From contig JBEKUX010000073.1 in assembly GCA_049514575.1 (NCBI GenBank), forward strand, positions 1 to 11,994: 11,994 nt of DNA, read 5' to 3'. The notes beneath the pieces are model-generated. The model did no database searches. It was not told the origin of the DNA and saw only the letters and a program-made list of their open reading frames with translations. Below are positions 1-7,735 of this stretch, piece after piece. The first letter of the stretch is position 1. Every line of letters starts with the position of its first letter. The position numbers and the translations under genes were made by a program. The DNA comes from BOG-1184 sp049514575 (GTDB lineage Bacteria > Fibrobacterota > Chitinivibrionia > Chitinivibrionales > Chitinispirillaceae).

Positions 1-3000
1 CAATATCTGCCGAGTGTTCCTTGCCACAATCTCATAAAGCCTGACGATCGGCAGATACCGGAAGAACTGTCGCCTGCCGTGTGAGGCCTTTACGCTGACA
101 AGCTTATCATGCAACCGTCGCGCCTGCAGGATAAACGTTTCAAGATTGGCTTCGATGATCTGCGGAAACGGCATGCCGTCGGTCTCAATGGAGAGGAAAG
201 GAAGGTCGCCGATGTCAGCAAACTGACCGGCCCTTTTCTCCCATCCTGCCAGTCGTTTTTTCCCTTCCACGCACATTTCTTTGTTCAGGATCGCTTCGGC
301 GACACGTGACGGCATGCATCCGAAAGGCCCGATGGAAATAACACCGCACGAATTCTGGAGTATCTCCCTCAGTGCAAGCCCTATGGTCAGAATCGCCTCG
401 CCCCGGAAGTTGACATTTACAAGATGACTGGCGCATTCGATGGTCTTTTCCACTTCGATCATTTCGAACGCGCAGAGCCCGCTCCGCGCAAGGATCGACC
501 TGATGCGCCACTCCCACCACTCCTGAATACGGGCCGTCAAATGCATCCGTACCTGCTCTTTTCCGGTAAACACCCGTTCGCCGAGTCCGTTATTCACAAC
601 GTAGTTGCTGTAGCACATATATTCGGTGACCGGTGCGACCCTGACCATAAACCCCCTGTTTTCCAGATAGTCAACAATAGTCTTCCGGGAAAACTCATCG
701 CGTCGGACAAAGATCTCGCCGACAAGTGAAATCACCGGGATTTCCCCGGGCATTTTTCGTAACCGAATGGACGACAATCGTTTCGCCATGGCCGATAGAA
801 GCGTGGAAAACTGCGTCGAAAGACGGCCTTCGAAATAGGTTAAAAGGACCTCCCATTCGTACTCAAGCGCAGCCAATGCCGCATTTTTATTTTCAGCGGC
901 CACCGAAAGCAGGCTTCTTATATCGCAGACGATATCAGCCGCCACAAGCGCCTGCCATGCTTTCAGGAGCGCCCGGGCGCCAAGTCCCGCATATCCGTTT
1001 TCATCGGTCATGGCAAAAACAGCCGCATTCCCAATACGGTTTTTTTCAATAACATGCGAAAGAGCTTTACAGTACTGGCCGAGCCTGCATGGTCCGCCGC
1101 CGGTAGGAATGAAAAGCAGCGTCACGGTATCGTTTTCTTTGCGTTGTTGTAAATAACTTATGAACGATCCGGTGGTGACAAGATAGGGCAGGCACTCTTT
1201 GCAGGTTGCATTCTTTCTTCCTTCGAGCAGATCATCCTTTCCGGCGATGGGAAGTGCCTTGGCGCGGAATCCCCTGCCCCGGAGCACTGCCGCCGTTGCC
1301 TCGGTGCTGTAGCGCCCCATATTGGGGAGGACAATTTCGATTACCGGATCCGTGAGCGCATAGCGTCGGCCATCGGACGATGTGACCGAGATCTCCTTGC
1401 CGTAAACGACCTTGGCCGGCTCGAACGGTTTACCTGACTTCGGCACATCATCCCCGATACGCCTGAAGCCTTCCATAATATCAATCGCTGCTTCGACGCG
1501 GGTATCGATCCCGGCATCAGCCGTGTGCTGATCGACTTCAAGCGTCAGCGACGGTTTGGTTCCCATACACCGGCGGAAATAGCCGAGTAAAAACGAGTCC
1601 GGTCCGCAGGAAAAATTGGTAATATAGAAACCGAAAAGATTTCCCCGGTTTTTAACGACATCGGCGGCTTTCATAATCTTCTGTCCCATTGCCCAGAACA
1701 TTTTTTCGTCAACCGTTATATCGGCGGCCGGCAGCATATCGAAGGGAATGACCGGATATCCGCGCGAAGCCGTTTTGTGCGGAATCCCCTTATTGGCGTC
1801 GGTCGAAAACGCGCTGTACGGCCTGCCAAAAAGCACGATGCCGAATTTATCGGGGTTCGCATCGAGCCAGGCCATGACCTTTTCCCCCTGGTTCAGAAGC
1901 TCCCTTTCGAATGCGCGTTGTTTTTCGCACGCAAAACGCCATGCGCCGCGTGCAACGATTTCCGTTATTCCCATCGAACGTGCCATTGCCGCAACCGCGT
2001 CTTCGGCAGCTTCATAGGAGCCATCCATTCTGAGCACCGGCGAAAGAAGAACGGTCGCCGACTGCTCGATCTCGCTCCGGAAGGTGGTGCGCAGATAGTA
2101 GGGTTCGCCCTGCACAAACACGCAGGTTCTGCTCCACGTGGGCACTTTCGGCACAGGTAATTGCGATACCTGCGGCATGAAAATATAGTCGGGCTTTTTT
2201 AAAAGTAAATTGTAGAAGCTGCCGTGGGTGATCTCAGCCGGCAGACAAAAGGCCGCTTCGATGCGTGCTATGCCGGCACGGTCAATTTCATCAGAAAACA
2301 CGATGGAAAACCCGATGCGGTTGAAAAAATTTGAATAAAGCGGGTACAGTGAATGGGTAAGCAATGACCGCATGATGCCCACGGTTTTGGCAGGCCGGTC
2401 CTGGCCGCCCGACGATGCAGAAAGCAGCGCCGTTACCGGTGGAATACCGTACTCTTCGAACATAAGCCGCTGGCGCAGCGCAACCAGATCAAATTCAGCA
2501 GTGTTTACTTCGCGGTGCAGCCGCAGATTGTAATATTTATTGCATACACCTCCGAACGGATACAGTTCGCCGTCAACGCGGATCCGCAGAATTTCGCATT
2601 TCCGGTCGCATTGGTCTCTGCCGCCGTTGCAGACAAAGCTTCCTTCACGTTTCGCATCGCGTTCGATGAGTTCTTCCAGGGTGAAGCGGTCCGGCCGTGC
2701 AAGCCCGCGATCAATCCGGTTGGCAACTTCCAGCGCAACACCGAATGCACCCATGAGTCCTGGTTCGGGCGGAACGATGATACGGGTATTCATCAGTGAG
2801 GCCATGGCAAGCGGTATGGCCCGGTTGTAGCAAACCCCGCCCTGCATGAATATTTTTTTTCCGATCGGCCTGGATCCCTTGACCCGGTTGCAGTAATTGA
2901 GACAGATCGAGTATACGAGGCCGGCGAGGATATCTTCCCTGCCGATTCCTTCCTGAGCTGCGGTTTTGATGTCGCTCGAAATGAATGCAGCGCACTGATC

Positions 3001-4398
3001 GGTGAAATTGGGCGGATTACCGCCCCGCAAGGCCTGTTCCGCGATCTCCTCTGTCGGCACATTGAGCGATTCTTTTGCAGACTCTTCGAGAAACGAACCG
3101 GTTCCGGCACTGCACGCTTCGTTCATGGCGTAATCCGATGCCACGCCTCCGGTAAGATAGGTGTATTTAGCGTCCTGCCCGCCTATCTCAAAAATCGTAT
3201 CGACCTCAGGATCAAACCAGGCGGCAGCAGTCGCATGCGCGATGATCTCGTTGATGACATTCCCGGTCAGAGCATGGAGCGCCGCTATCTGCCTCCCGGA
3301 TCCGGTCACGCCGAGTCCGCTGATCGAAATTGTGGCTCCCTCCATTTGTAAAAGGAGTTCTTTGTAACAATCGCGCGATGCGCGGACTGGATCGCCGTTT
3401 GTCCGCAGGTAAACTGAGGCCACCACCATTGTATCGTGCTTCCGCATGAGCACCGCTTTCGTGGTAGTGGAACCGACATCGAGCCCGAGTATGCACTCGT
3501 CGCCGTTACGCGGATAATCGCGGCGGCTTGTTTTAAAATCAACCAGATCTACAGCCTCACGCAAAGGACGGTGCCTGCTGAAGGAATCCGGCCTTGCCTT
3601 GATGACCTTTCCGATCTCTTCAGGCAGAGGCTGACAGATATTATTAAGAGCCCACAGCGCCGCACCGTACGCCTCAAAGCAGGAAGCATAGGGAGGTATA
3701 TCGATTGATGGATACCGTTTCTTCAAATGGCTGATCATTGCTACGTTCAGCGATCCGCCGCCGACAAGAGCAATTTTTTCAAAAGCGCCGTCTTTGATCA
3801 GTTCGTGGATTTTATCCGCCATCATGAGGCACAGGCCCGAAGCGATGTTTGCCTTGGATTCTCCCTTGTTCAGAGCGTGGGTGCAGTCGCTCTTGCAGAA
3901 TACGCTGCACCGTCCGGCAATACGGTGCGGTGTTCCCTGCAGTGCTAAGTTGACCGCCTCCTCCGGAGACAGGCCCATTCTTCTTATCTGCTGAAGGAAA
4001 AATTCACCCGTCCCTGAAGCACATTTATTGCCGGACAGTGCCGCTCCGATTCCACCGCTGCGGTTGATTGTATAGACGATCTGGGTCTCACCTCCGGAAC
4101 TGATAACGGCATCGGGTAAACTCTTTTCATCGTACACCCTGTGCAGAGCAAGCTCCATCGCTTCGGGTTCTGAAATGGAAGAAAGTGAAACACAATTTCT
4201 GAACGCCCGGCCGGTTACCGCGATGCGATCAATGGTTATAGGATTGCCTGTTAATTTTAAATACTCAAGGAAAGCTTTTCGGGGCGTGCCTTCATGAGGA
4301 ATACGGACAGTACGATCAACGGCAATTTGTTGTCCGTTACCGGAAAGTTCAACACACTGCATGGTGGTTGCGCCGAAACAAATACCAATGACTTTCAT
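1..4398 (-). CDS. Giant acyl-CoA dehydratase activase-like protein (two BadF/HgdC ATPase domains + DUF2229/HgdB-like region), 3' end cut by window edge
   Basis: Reading the minus strand from the ATG at 4398 gives 1466 sense codons with no stop, so the C-terminus lies beyond base 1. The first ATPase domain (about 1-270) has a weak phosphate-1 motif GICFGATTMQ (7th residue A, no Lys), NKCASGTG (C126) and CSVFCKSDC (C164, C168, C172). The second (about 300-585) is canonical: GLDVGSTTTK 305-314, EIGGQDAK 404-411, and C429 and C469 at the positions of the [4Fe-4S] ligands of HgdC-type activators. Then come a Cys cluster (C590, C597, C601, C619), a DUF2229-type start (GIMRSLL, 674 on), GRPY 858-861, SCGPDS 930-935, CKECLPY (C1066, C1069), GGGPCRLGQYC (C1104, C1110) and FGCMP (C1361). 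Family knowledge: such activators couple ATP hydrolysis to low-potential electron transfer into 2-hydroxyacyl-CoA dehydratases or benzoyl-CoA reductases. The substrate of these large fusions is unknown. An in-frame stop lies just upstream (4450-4452) and no other start follows it, so the start is firm although the only SD-like AGAGG is about 14 nt away. Confidence 0.9.
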   Translation of the reverse strand, partial: MKVIGICFGATTMQCVELSGNGQQIAVDRTVRIPHEGTPRKAFLEYLKLTGNPITIDRIAVTGRAFRNCVSLSSISEPEAMELALHRVYDEKSLPDAVISSGGETQIVYTINRSGGIGAALSGNKCASGTGEFFLQQIRRMGLSPEEAVNLALQGTPHRIAGRCSVFCKSDCTHALNKGESKANIASGLCLMMADKIHELIKDGAFEKIALVGGGSLNVAMISHLKKRYPSIDIPPYASCFEAYGAALWALNNICQPLPEEIGKVIKARPDSFSRHRPLREAVDLVDFKTSRRDYPRNGDECILGLDVGSTTTKAVLMRKHDTMVVASVYLRTNGDPVRASRDCYKELLLQMEGATISISGLGVTGSGRQIAALHALTGNVINEIIAHATAAAWFDPEVDTIFEIGGQDAKYTYLTGGVASDYAMNEACSAGTGSFLEESAKESLNVPTEEIAEQALRGGNPPNFTDQCAAFISSDIKTAAQEGIGREDILAGLVYSICLNYCNRVKGSRPIGKKIFMQGGVCYNRAIPLAMASLMNTRIIVPPEPGLMGAFGVALEVANRIDRGLARPDRFTLEELIERDAKREGSFVCNGGRDQCDRKCEILRIRVDGELYPFGGVCNKYYNLRLHREVNTAEFDLVALRQRLMFEEYGIPPVTALLSASSGGQDRPAKTVGIMRSLLTHSLYPLYSNFFNRIGFSIVFSDEIDRAGIARIEAAFCLPAEITHGSFYNLLLKKPDYIFMPQVSQLPVPKVPTWSRTCVFVQGEPYYLRTTFRSEIEQSATVLLSPVLRMDGSYEAAEDAVAAMARSMGITEIVARGAWRFACEKQRAFERELLNQGEKVMAWLDANPDKFGIVLFGRPYSAFSTDANKGIPHKTASRGYPVIPFDMLPAADITVDEKMFWAMGQKIMKAADVVKNRGNLFGFYITNFSCGPDSFLLGYFRRCMGTKPSLTLEVDQHTADAGIDTRVEAAIDIMEGFRRIGDDVPKSGKPFEPAKVVYGKEISVTSSDGRRYALTDPVIEIVLPNMGRYSTEATAAVLRGRGFRAKALPIAGKDDLLEGRKNATCKECLPYLVTTGSFISYLQQRKENDTVTLLFIPTGGGPCRLGQYCKALSHVIEKNRIGNAAVFAMTDENGYAGLGARALLKAWQALVAADIVCDIRSLLSVAAENKNAALAALEYEWEVLLTYFEGRLSTQFSTLLSAMAKRLSSIRLRKMPGEIPVISLVGEIFVRRDEFSRKTIVDYLENRGFMVRVAPVTEYMCYSNYVVNNGLGERVFTGKEQVRMHLTARIQEWWEWRIRSILARSGLCAFEMIEVEKTIECASHLVNVNFRGEAILTIGLALREILQNSCGVISIGPFGCMPSRVAEAILNKEMCVEGKKRLAGWEKRAGQFADIGDLPFLSIETDGMPFPQIIEANLETFILQARRLHDKLVSVKASHGRRQFFRYLPIVRLYEIVARNTRQIL

Positions 4399-4583
4399 GC
4401 AGATTTTTTGCCTCTGATTAGAACTTTTGGTAAATCTTTCAAACTGAAATCACCTGCTCTCCGCCCCGGGCAACGACGACGGCACTCTTCTGTGATGTAT
4501 TTTTCAGACAGATGACAGGGAACTATGCTTTTTTGAAAATACGACATTACCTGCATTCTTGCAAACCTGCTAAAGGGGAAAAA
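4399..4583. other. Divergent intergenic region between the activase gene and the transglutaminase-like gene
   Basis: The 185 bp between the two divergent starts must hold the promoters of both genes. I see no pair of good -35/-10 boxes, no long inverted repeat and no recognisable riboswitch. The frame of the plus-strand gene is open back to an ATG at 4512, but that part is probably untranslated leader. Confidence 0.5.
4573..4578 (+). promoter_or_regulatory. Ribosome binding site AAGGGG deciding the start at 4584
   Basis: AAGGGG lies 5 nt before the ATG at 4584. The in-frame ATG at 4512 has no comparable site, and the 24 residues it would add look like translated leader. The 4584 start is therefore preferred. 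Confidence 0.65.
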
Positions 4584-6317
4584 ATGTACAATAATCATGA
4601 CGTGAAATCCGTTGAGCGCTATTCTTCGGCAATCACGCTCTCGGACATGGAGGTGTTTATCTTCCCCGAACTTCTCTATGCCCTGGTGCTTGCCAACATA
4701 ATGTCGCCCCGGCTCTGGAAATGGCGGAGCGACCCCTGGTTCGAAGGCATAGAAAAAATGGCCCTGCCGCGAAGGATACTCCGGCTCAAGCAGTATATCA
4801 TGGACCATTTTTATTTCAACCTCGACCTCGACACCTGGGGTCTGACCACCAAAGAGAGGGAGTTGTCCCGTTTTTCGACGTTCATCACTCCCGAAGTACT
4901 CGCGAAAAGTAACGCCCTTTTCGGATACGAGGGTGACAAATACTATTTCGACAGCGACATCCGGAAACATTTTGGGCTTGATAAGTATAATTCAAACGTT
5001 ATCCCCTACTGGAAGACCGAAACGCTGGAGGCCATGGAAGCGTTCAGGCACAAACCTGGATATCCGGCGGGCGCCGGAGAATGCGTCTCCCTTTCGACCC
5101 TCTATGCCGCCGCCGCATTCGTGGTTGCCGGAATCCCGCTCGACGACATCTATCTTATGGCCACGCCGCTTCACTCGCAGAACTACTTCGATATCGGAAA
5201 CGGCATTCTCTCCAATAATCGGCGGATCGTCACCAAAACCATGTGGTATAACGGCACCGAAATCTCCGGCAAGGCCCGCCGTGCGCTCGAAAACGAGCAG
5301 GTGACCATCGTGGCCCACCGGACCGGACACATACACTGCCTTTATCCGGAAGCGACCATCGACCAGGAGAGCTATAAAAGGTTCGCCTCAAAACTCCGGT
5401 CGTTCCTCTCCACCGATTATATCGACTTTGAGATTCTTGCCAATTTCCTCCGTTACAACTCGAAACTCCAGCGCTGCTTTCAAATCGGCCATACCTGCAA
5501 CGGCAAGACCCGATATATCGAAGCCGAACAGGTCTTTGCCTTTGAACACAGTTCAAAAGCCAGGGTCAGCGACACAACGCGTGATCTTCTCCTGCGTGAA
5601 ATAGAAGAGGACGAATTTTATCCGGCGCCTATTCCGGGAAGGCTGATGCTTAACGAATTGGAGGAATTCTTCAAATCCACCAGAGTATCGCTCGACCAGC
5701 CCGATACGGTTGAGAAACTGAAAAAGCAGCTTCGTCACGCCTGCTACAGTGTTGAGCAGGTGATCCCTGATCTGAGAAAATTCTGCAGGACTGAACCACG
5801 GTTGCCAGATGACCATAACAAAACCTATAACAATGCCTTACCAATTACGCTTAAAGACGTTTCTTCGGCACAGGACGCGCTTGAAAAAATATCGGCGTTA
5901 CGCGAATCGAACGAATGCTGCGATCTTGCCTTCAGCGTGTTCCGCGACATGAGCCGTTCACCGTGGAAACCGTTCCTCAAAGCCGCGCTAGAGCGCAACC
6001 CGGTGAGCGTAAACGAAACAAAGGATCTTTCCATCGATAAGGCATATTCCCTGTTGATCGGATTGCCGGGCGAATCAATCTACGGCGAACCTTCCCGTAT
6101 CGCTCAGCCCGACGAAGTATGGAATTACCAGCGTGGAGACGGGCTGGAAAAAGCAGTAACCCTTGCAGATATCATCCGCAGCCGGGATCCTGGTGCCCGG
6201 TTTATCATTGAAAGCAGCGGCATACGGGTAGCATTGATACAAAAGGAAGGCAGGAGCTATGACTTTACTTCAGAAAAATCTGTCACGCTTCCTGAAGAGA
6301 AAGACTTTATATTCTGA
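4584..6317 (+). CDS. Uncharacterised protein with a transglutaminase-like Cys/His core
   Basis: This is a soluble protein of 577 residues (601 if the ATG at 4512 is used); no signal peptide or membrane helix is apparent. The central part resembles a transglutaminase/cysteine-protease fold. A Cys (C167, in GAGECVSLSTLYAAAAF) starts an alanine-rich helix followed by GIPLDDIYLMA. About 30 residues later comes a His (H197, in TPLHSQNYFD), then a GILSNNRR strand (N211/N212) where the third catalytic residue could lie. The second half is charged and helical. Near the C-terminus is the motif RIAQPDEVWNYQRGDGLEKA, which I recall only loosely from hypothetical proteins of this kind. It is transcribed away from the activase gene and its 3' end lies 135 bp before proB, so it is probably its own unit. 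The fold is an inference from motif order; function and substrate are unknown. Such folds also occur as inactive or peptide-binding domains, so protease or cross-linking activity is not established. Confidence 0.85.
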   Translation: MYNNHDVKSVERYSSAITLSDMEVFIFPELLYALVLANIMSPRLWKWRSDPWFEGIEKMALPRRILRLKQYIMDHFYFNLDLDTWGLTTKERELSRFSTFITPEVLAKSNALFGYEGDKYYFDSDIRKHFGLDKYNSNVIPYWKTETLEAMEAFRHKPGYPAGAGECVSLSTLYAAAAFVVAGIPLDDIYLMATPLHSQNYFDIGNGILSNNRRIVTKTMWYNGTEISGKARRALENEQVTIVAHRTGHIHCLYPEATIDQESYKRFASKLRSFLSTDYIDFEILANFLRYNSKLQRCFQIGHTCNGKTRYIEAEQVFAFEHSSKARVSDTTRDLLLREIEEDEFYPAPIPGRLMLNELEEFFKSTRVSLDQPDTVEKLKKQLRHACYSVEQVIPDLRKFCRTEPRLPDDHNKTYNNALPITLKDVSSAQDALEKISALRESNECCDLAFSVFRDMSRSPWKPFLKAALERNPVSVNETKDLSIDKAYSLLIGLPGESIYGEPSRIAQPDEVWNYQRGDGLEKAVTLADIIRSRDPGARFIIESSGIRVALIQKEGRSYDFTSEKSVTLPEEKDFIF

Positions 6318-6452
6318 TGTAAATTTTTAATATTCATGAATAAACTTTAGATGGCAATGTCGCAATGAACCTAAAATCAAAACAACAGGATAAAAAAGAA
6401 CCACTCCAAATAATATATTCAATAAAGAAATATTAATAAGGGTATATATTAT
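6318..6452. other. AT-rich intergenic region upstream of proB
   Basis: The 135 bp are strongly A/T-rich, typical of a promoter region. They hold a perfect 12-bp palindrome, TATTCATGAATA, at 6331-6342. No stem followed by a T-run ends the upstream gene. The proB ribosome site AAGGG (6438-6442) sits 10 nt before the ATG, slightly far. No confident -35/-10 pair can be named. Confidence 0.5.
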
Positions 6453-7574
6453 ATGGGTGGCGTAATTTTCCGCAAAGAACTCACTTCAGTCAAAACCATC
6501 GTGGTTAAAACCGGGTCGCGCATTCTCGCCTCAACGGGCAGCGACGACCGAATACAACGACTTACTGAAGATCTGGTCGAGCTGCACAGAAGCGGAATAC
6601 GCATCGTGCTCGTTTCATCCGGAGCCATTGTCCACGGAATGCATGCCATGGGCATCACTGCCCGTCCCGCTACGATCCCGCTTCAGCAGGCATGCGCGAG
6701 CGTGGGGCAAAACCGGCTCATGAACCGTTATCAGTCATTTTTTGAAAAACACGGTGTATTGATAGGACAGGTACTGCTGACCTGGGACGATTTGCGCAGC
6801 AAAAAACGTTACCTGAACCTGCGCAATACCATGTTCGCTCTGCTCGACAGCAAAATCATACCGATCGTGAACGAGAACGACTCGGTTGGTGTGGAAGAGA
6901 TAAAATTCGGCACTAACGACATCCTTGGCGCCCAGATTGCCATGCTGGTGCAGGCGGATGTTCTGGTCAATCTTACCGATGTGGGAGGGCTTTTTGACCG
7001 GAACCCCACCCTTGAACCGTCAGCTAAACATATCCCGATCGTCGCAGAAATAACCGCAGCAGTCCAGAAAATGGCCATGGACGGGAAAAGCGATATCAGC
7101 GTCGGAGGCATGAGCTCCAAGCTGAAAGCGGCGGAAATGGTGACCAGAGCCGGTATTTATTATTTCATTGGCGATGGTTTTCACCACAGGCTCCTTGATA
7201 TCCTGTCAAAGGAGACCTGTGCGACGATTTTTCTGCCGTCTAAGCGGAAAATGTCCTCACGGCATCGATGGATAGCGTTCTCAGGAAATCCGCAGGGAAC
7301 CCTTGTTGTGGACGACGGCGCACAGAGAGCGCTTCGAGAACAAGGAAAAAGCCTTTTACCTGCAGGCATTGAAAATGTTTCCGGCTCGTTCAAGGCCGGC
7401 GACAATGTGGAAATCAAAACCATAAACGGCACAGCCATCGGCCGGGGACTGGTCAATTATTCCTCCGATGAAATAAAGCGCATTATAGGCTGCAAAACGG
7501 ACAAGATTGCAGGATTGCTCGGCAGCAAAGAGTTCGACGAGGTGGTGCACAGAGACAATTTAGTAATTCTATAA
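6453..7574 (+). CDS. proB: Glutamate 5-kinase (ProB)
   Basis: Cytosolic enzyme that phosphorylates L-glutamate with ATP to L-glutamyl-5-phosphate, the first and usually proline-inhibited step of proline synthesis. The 373 residues match the usual length of about 370 for the two-domain form. The amino-acid kinase domain (about 13-260) shows VVKTGSR (K19, nucleotide loop), VLVSSGAIVHGM (52-63), the QQACASVGQNRLM segment, PIVNENDSV (137-145), KFGTNDILGA (151-160), LVNLTDVGGLFDRNP and SVGGMSSKLKAA (216-227). The C-terminal PUA domain begins near W273 (WIAFSGNPQGTL) and ends with LGSKEFDEVVHRDNLVIL. The first loop is VVKTGSR rather than the common VVKVGSS, and GGMSSK replaces the common GGMxTK; both are conservative. 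proA follows after 161 bp, so co-transcription is likely but the gap is unusually wide. Confidence 0.97.
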   Translation: MGGVIFRKELTSVKTIVVKTGSRILASTGSDDRIQRLTEDLVELHRSGIRIVLVSSGAIVHGMHAMGITARPATIPLQQACASVGQNRLMNRYQSFFEKHGVLIGQVLLTWDDLRSKKRYLNLRNTMFALLDSKIIPIVNENDSVGVEEIKFGTNDILGAQIAMLVQADVLVNLTDVGGLFDRNPTLEPSAKHIPIVAEITAAVQKMAMDGKSDISVGGMSSKLKAAEMVTRAGIYYFIGDGFHHRLLDILSKETCATIFLPSKRKMSSRHRWIAFSGNPQGTLVVDDGAQRALREQGKSLLPAGIENVSGSFKAGDNVEIKTINGTAIGRGLVNYSSDEIKRIIGCKTDKIAGLLGSKEFDEVVHRDNLVIL

Positions 7575-7735
7575 CCTTTTTGGCTAAAGGCTCCTTCGAA
7601 GTGTAGGGGGTGGGCGCCAATATTGCAGGATCCGACTTTCCTTGACCCCCACCCACAGGTTTTAGTGGAATTAAAATCAAAGCAACAAAAAACTGCTGAT
7701 TTAATGTAATTTCTCATAGTATAAAGGAATTAATT
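7575..7735. other. Structured proB-proA intergenic gap with G/C-run inverted repeat
   Basis: GGGTGGG (7608-7614) can pair with CCCACCC (7648-7654) across a 33-nt loop. Alternatively GGGGGT (7606-7611) can pair with ACCCCC (7645-7650). The two arms, GGGGGTGGG and CCCCCACCC, are unreversed complements, hence the two registers. A small hairpin, CCTTT-(6 nt)-AAAGG, lies directly after the proB stop at 7575-7590. Only a short TTTT run follows the large repeat, so it is a poor intrinsic terminator. It could be an attenuator, an mRNA-processing or stability element, or chance. The proA ribosome site AAAGGAA lies at the end of the gap. Confidence 0.45.

Noticed and set aside
4395..4970. 191-codon minus-strand frame overlapping the activase start, the divergent gap and the transglutaminase-like gene
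   Set aside because: It lies opposite a well-supported gene with its own ribosome site, its product (Pro/Arg/His-rich) shows no family motif, and it ends against the activase start.
4933..5304. 123-codon plus-strand frame inside the transglutaminase-like gene
   Set aside because: Out-of-frame Arg/Ser/Pro-rich shadow; the 577-residue frame explains the region.
7575..7590. CCTTT/AAAGG stem directly after proB as a terminator
   Set aside because: Only 5 bp, mostly A-T, with no T-run after it.
7642..7677. TTGACC with downstream TAAAAT as a possible promoter for proA
   Set aside because: The boxes are 24 bp apart, too far for a standard promoter, and TTGACC is part of the G/C-run inverted repeat arm.
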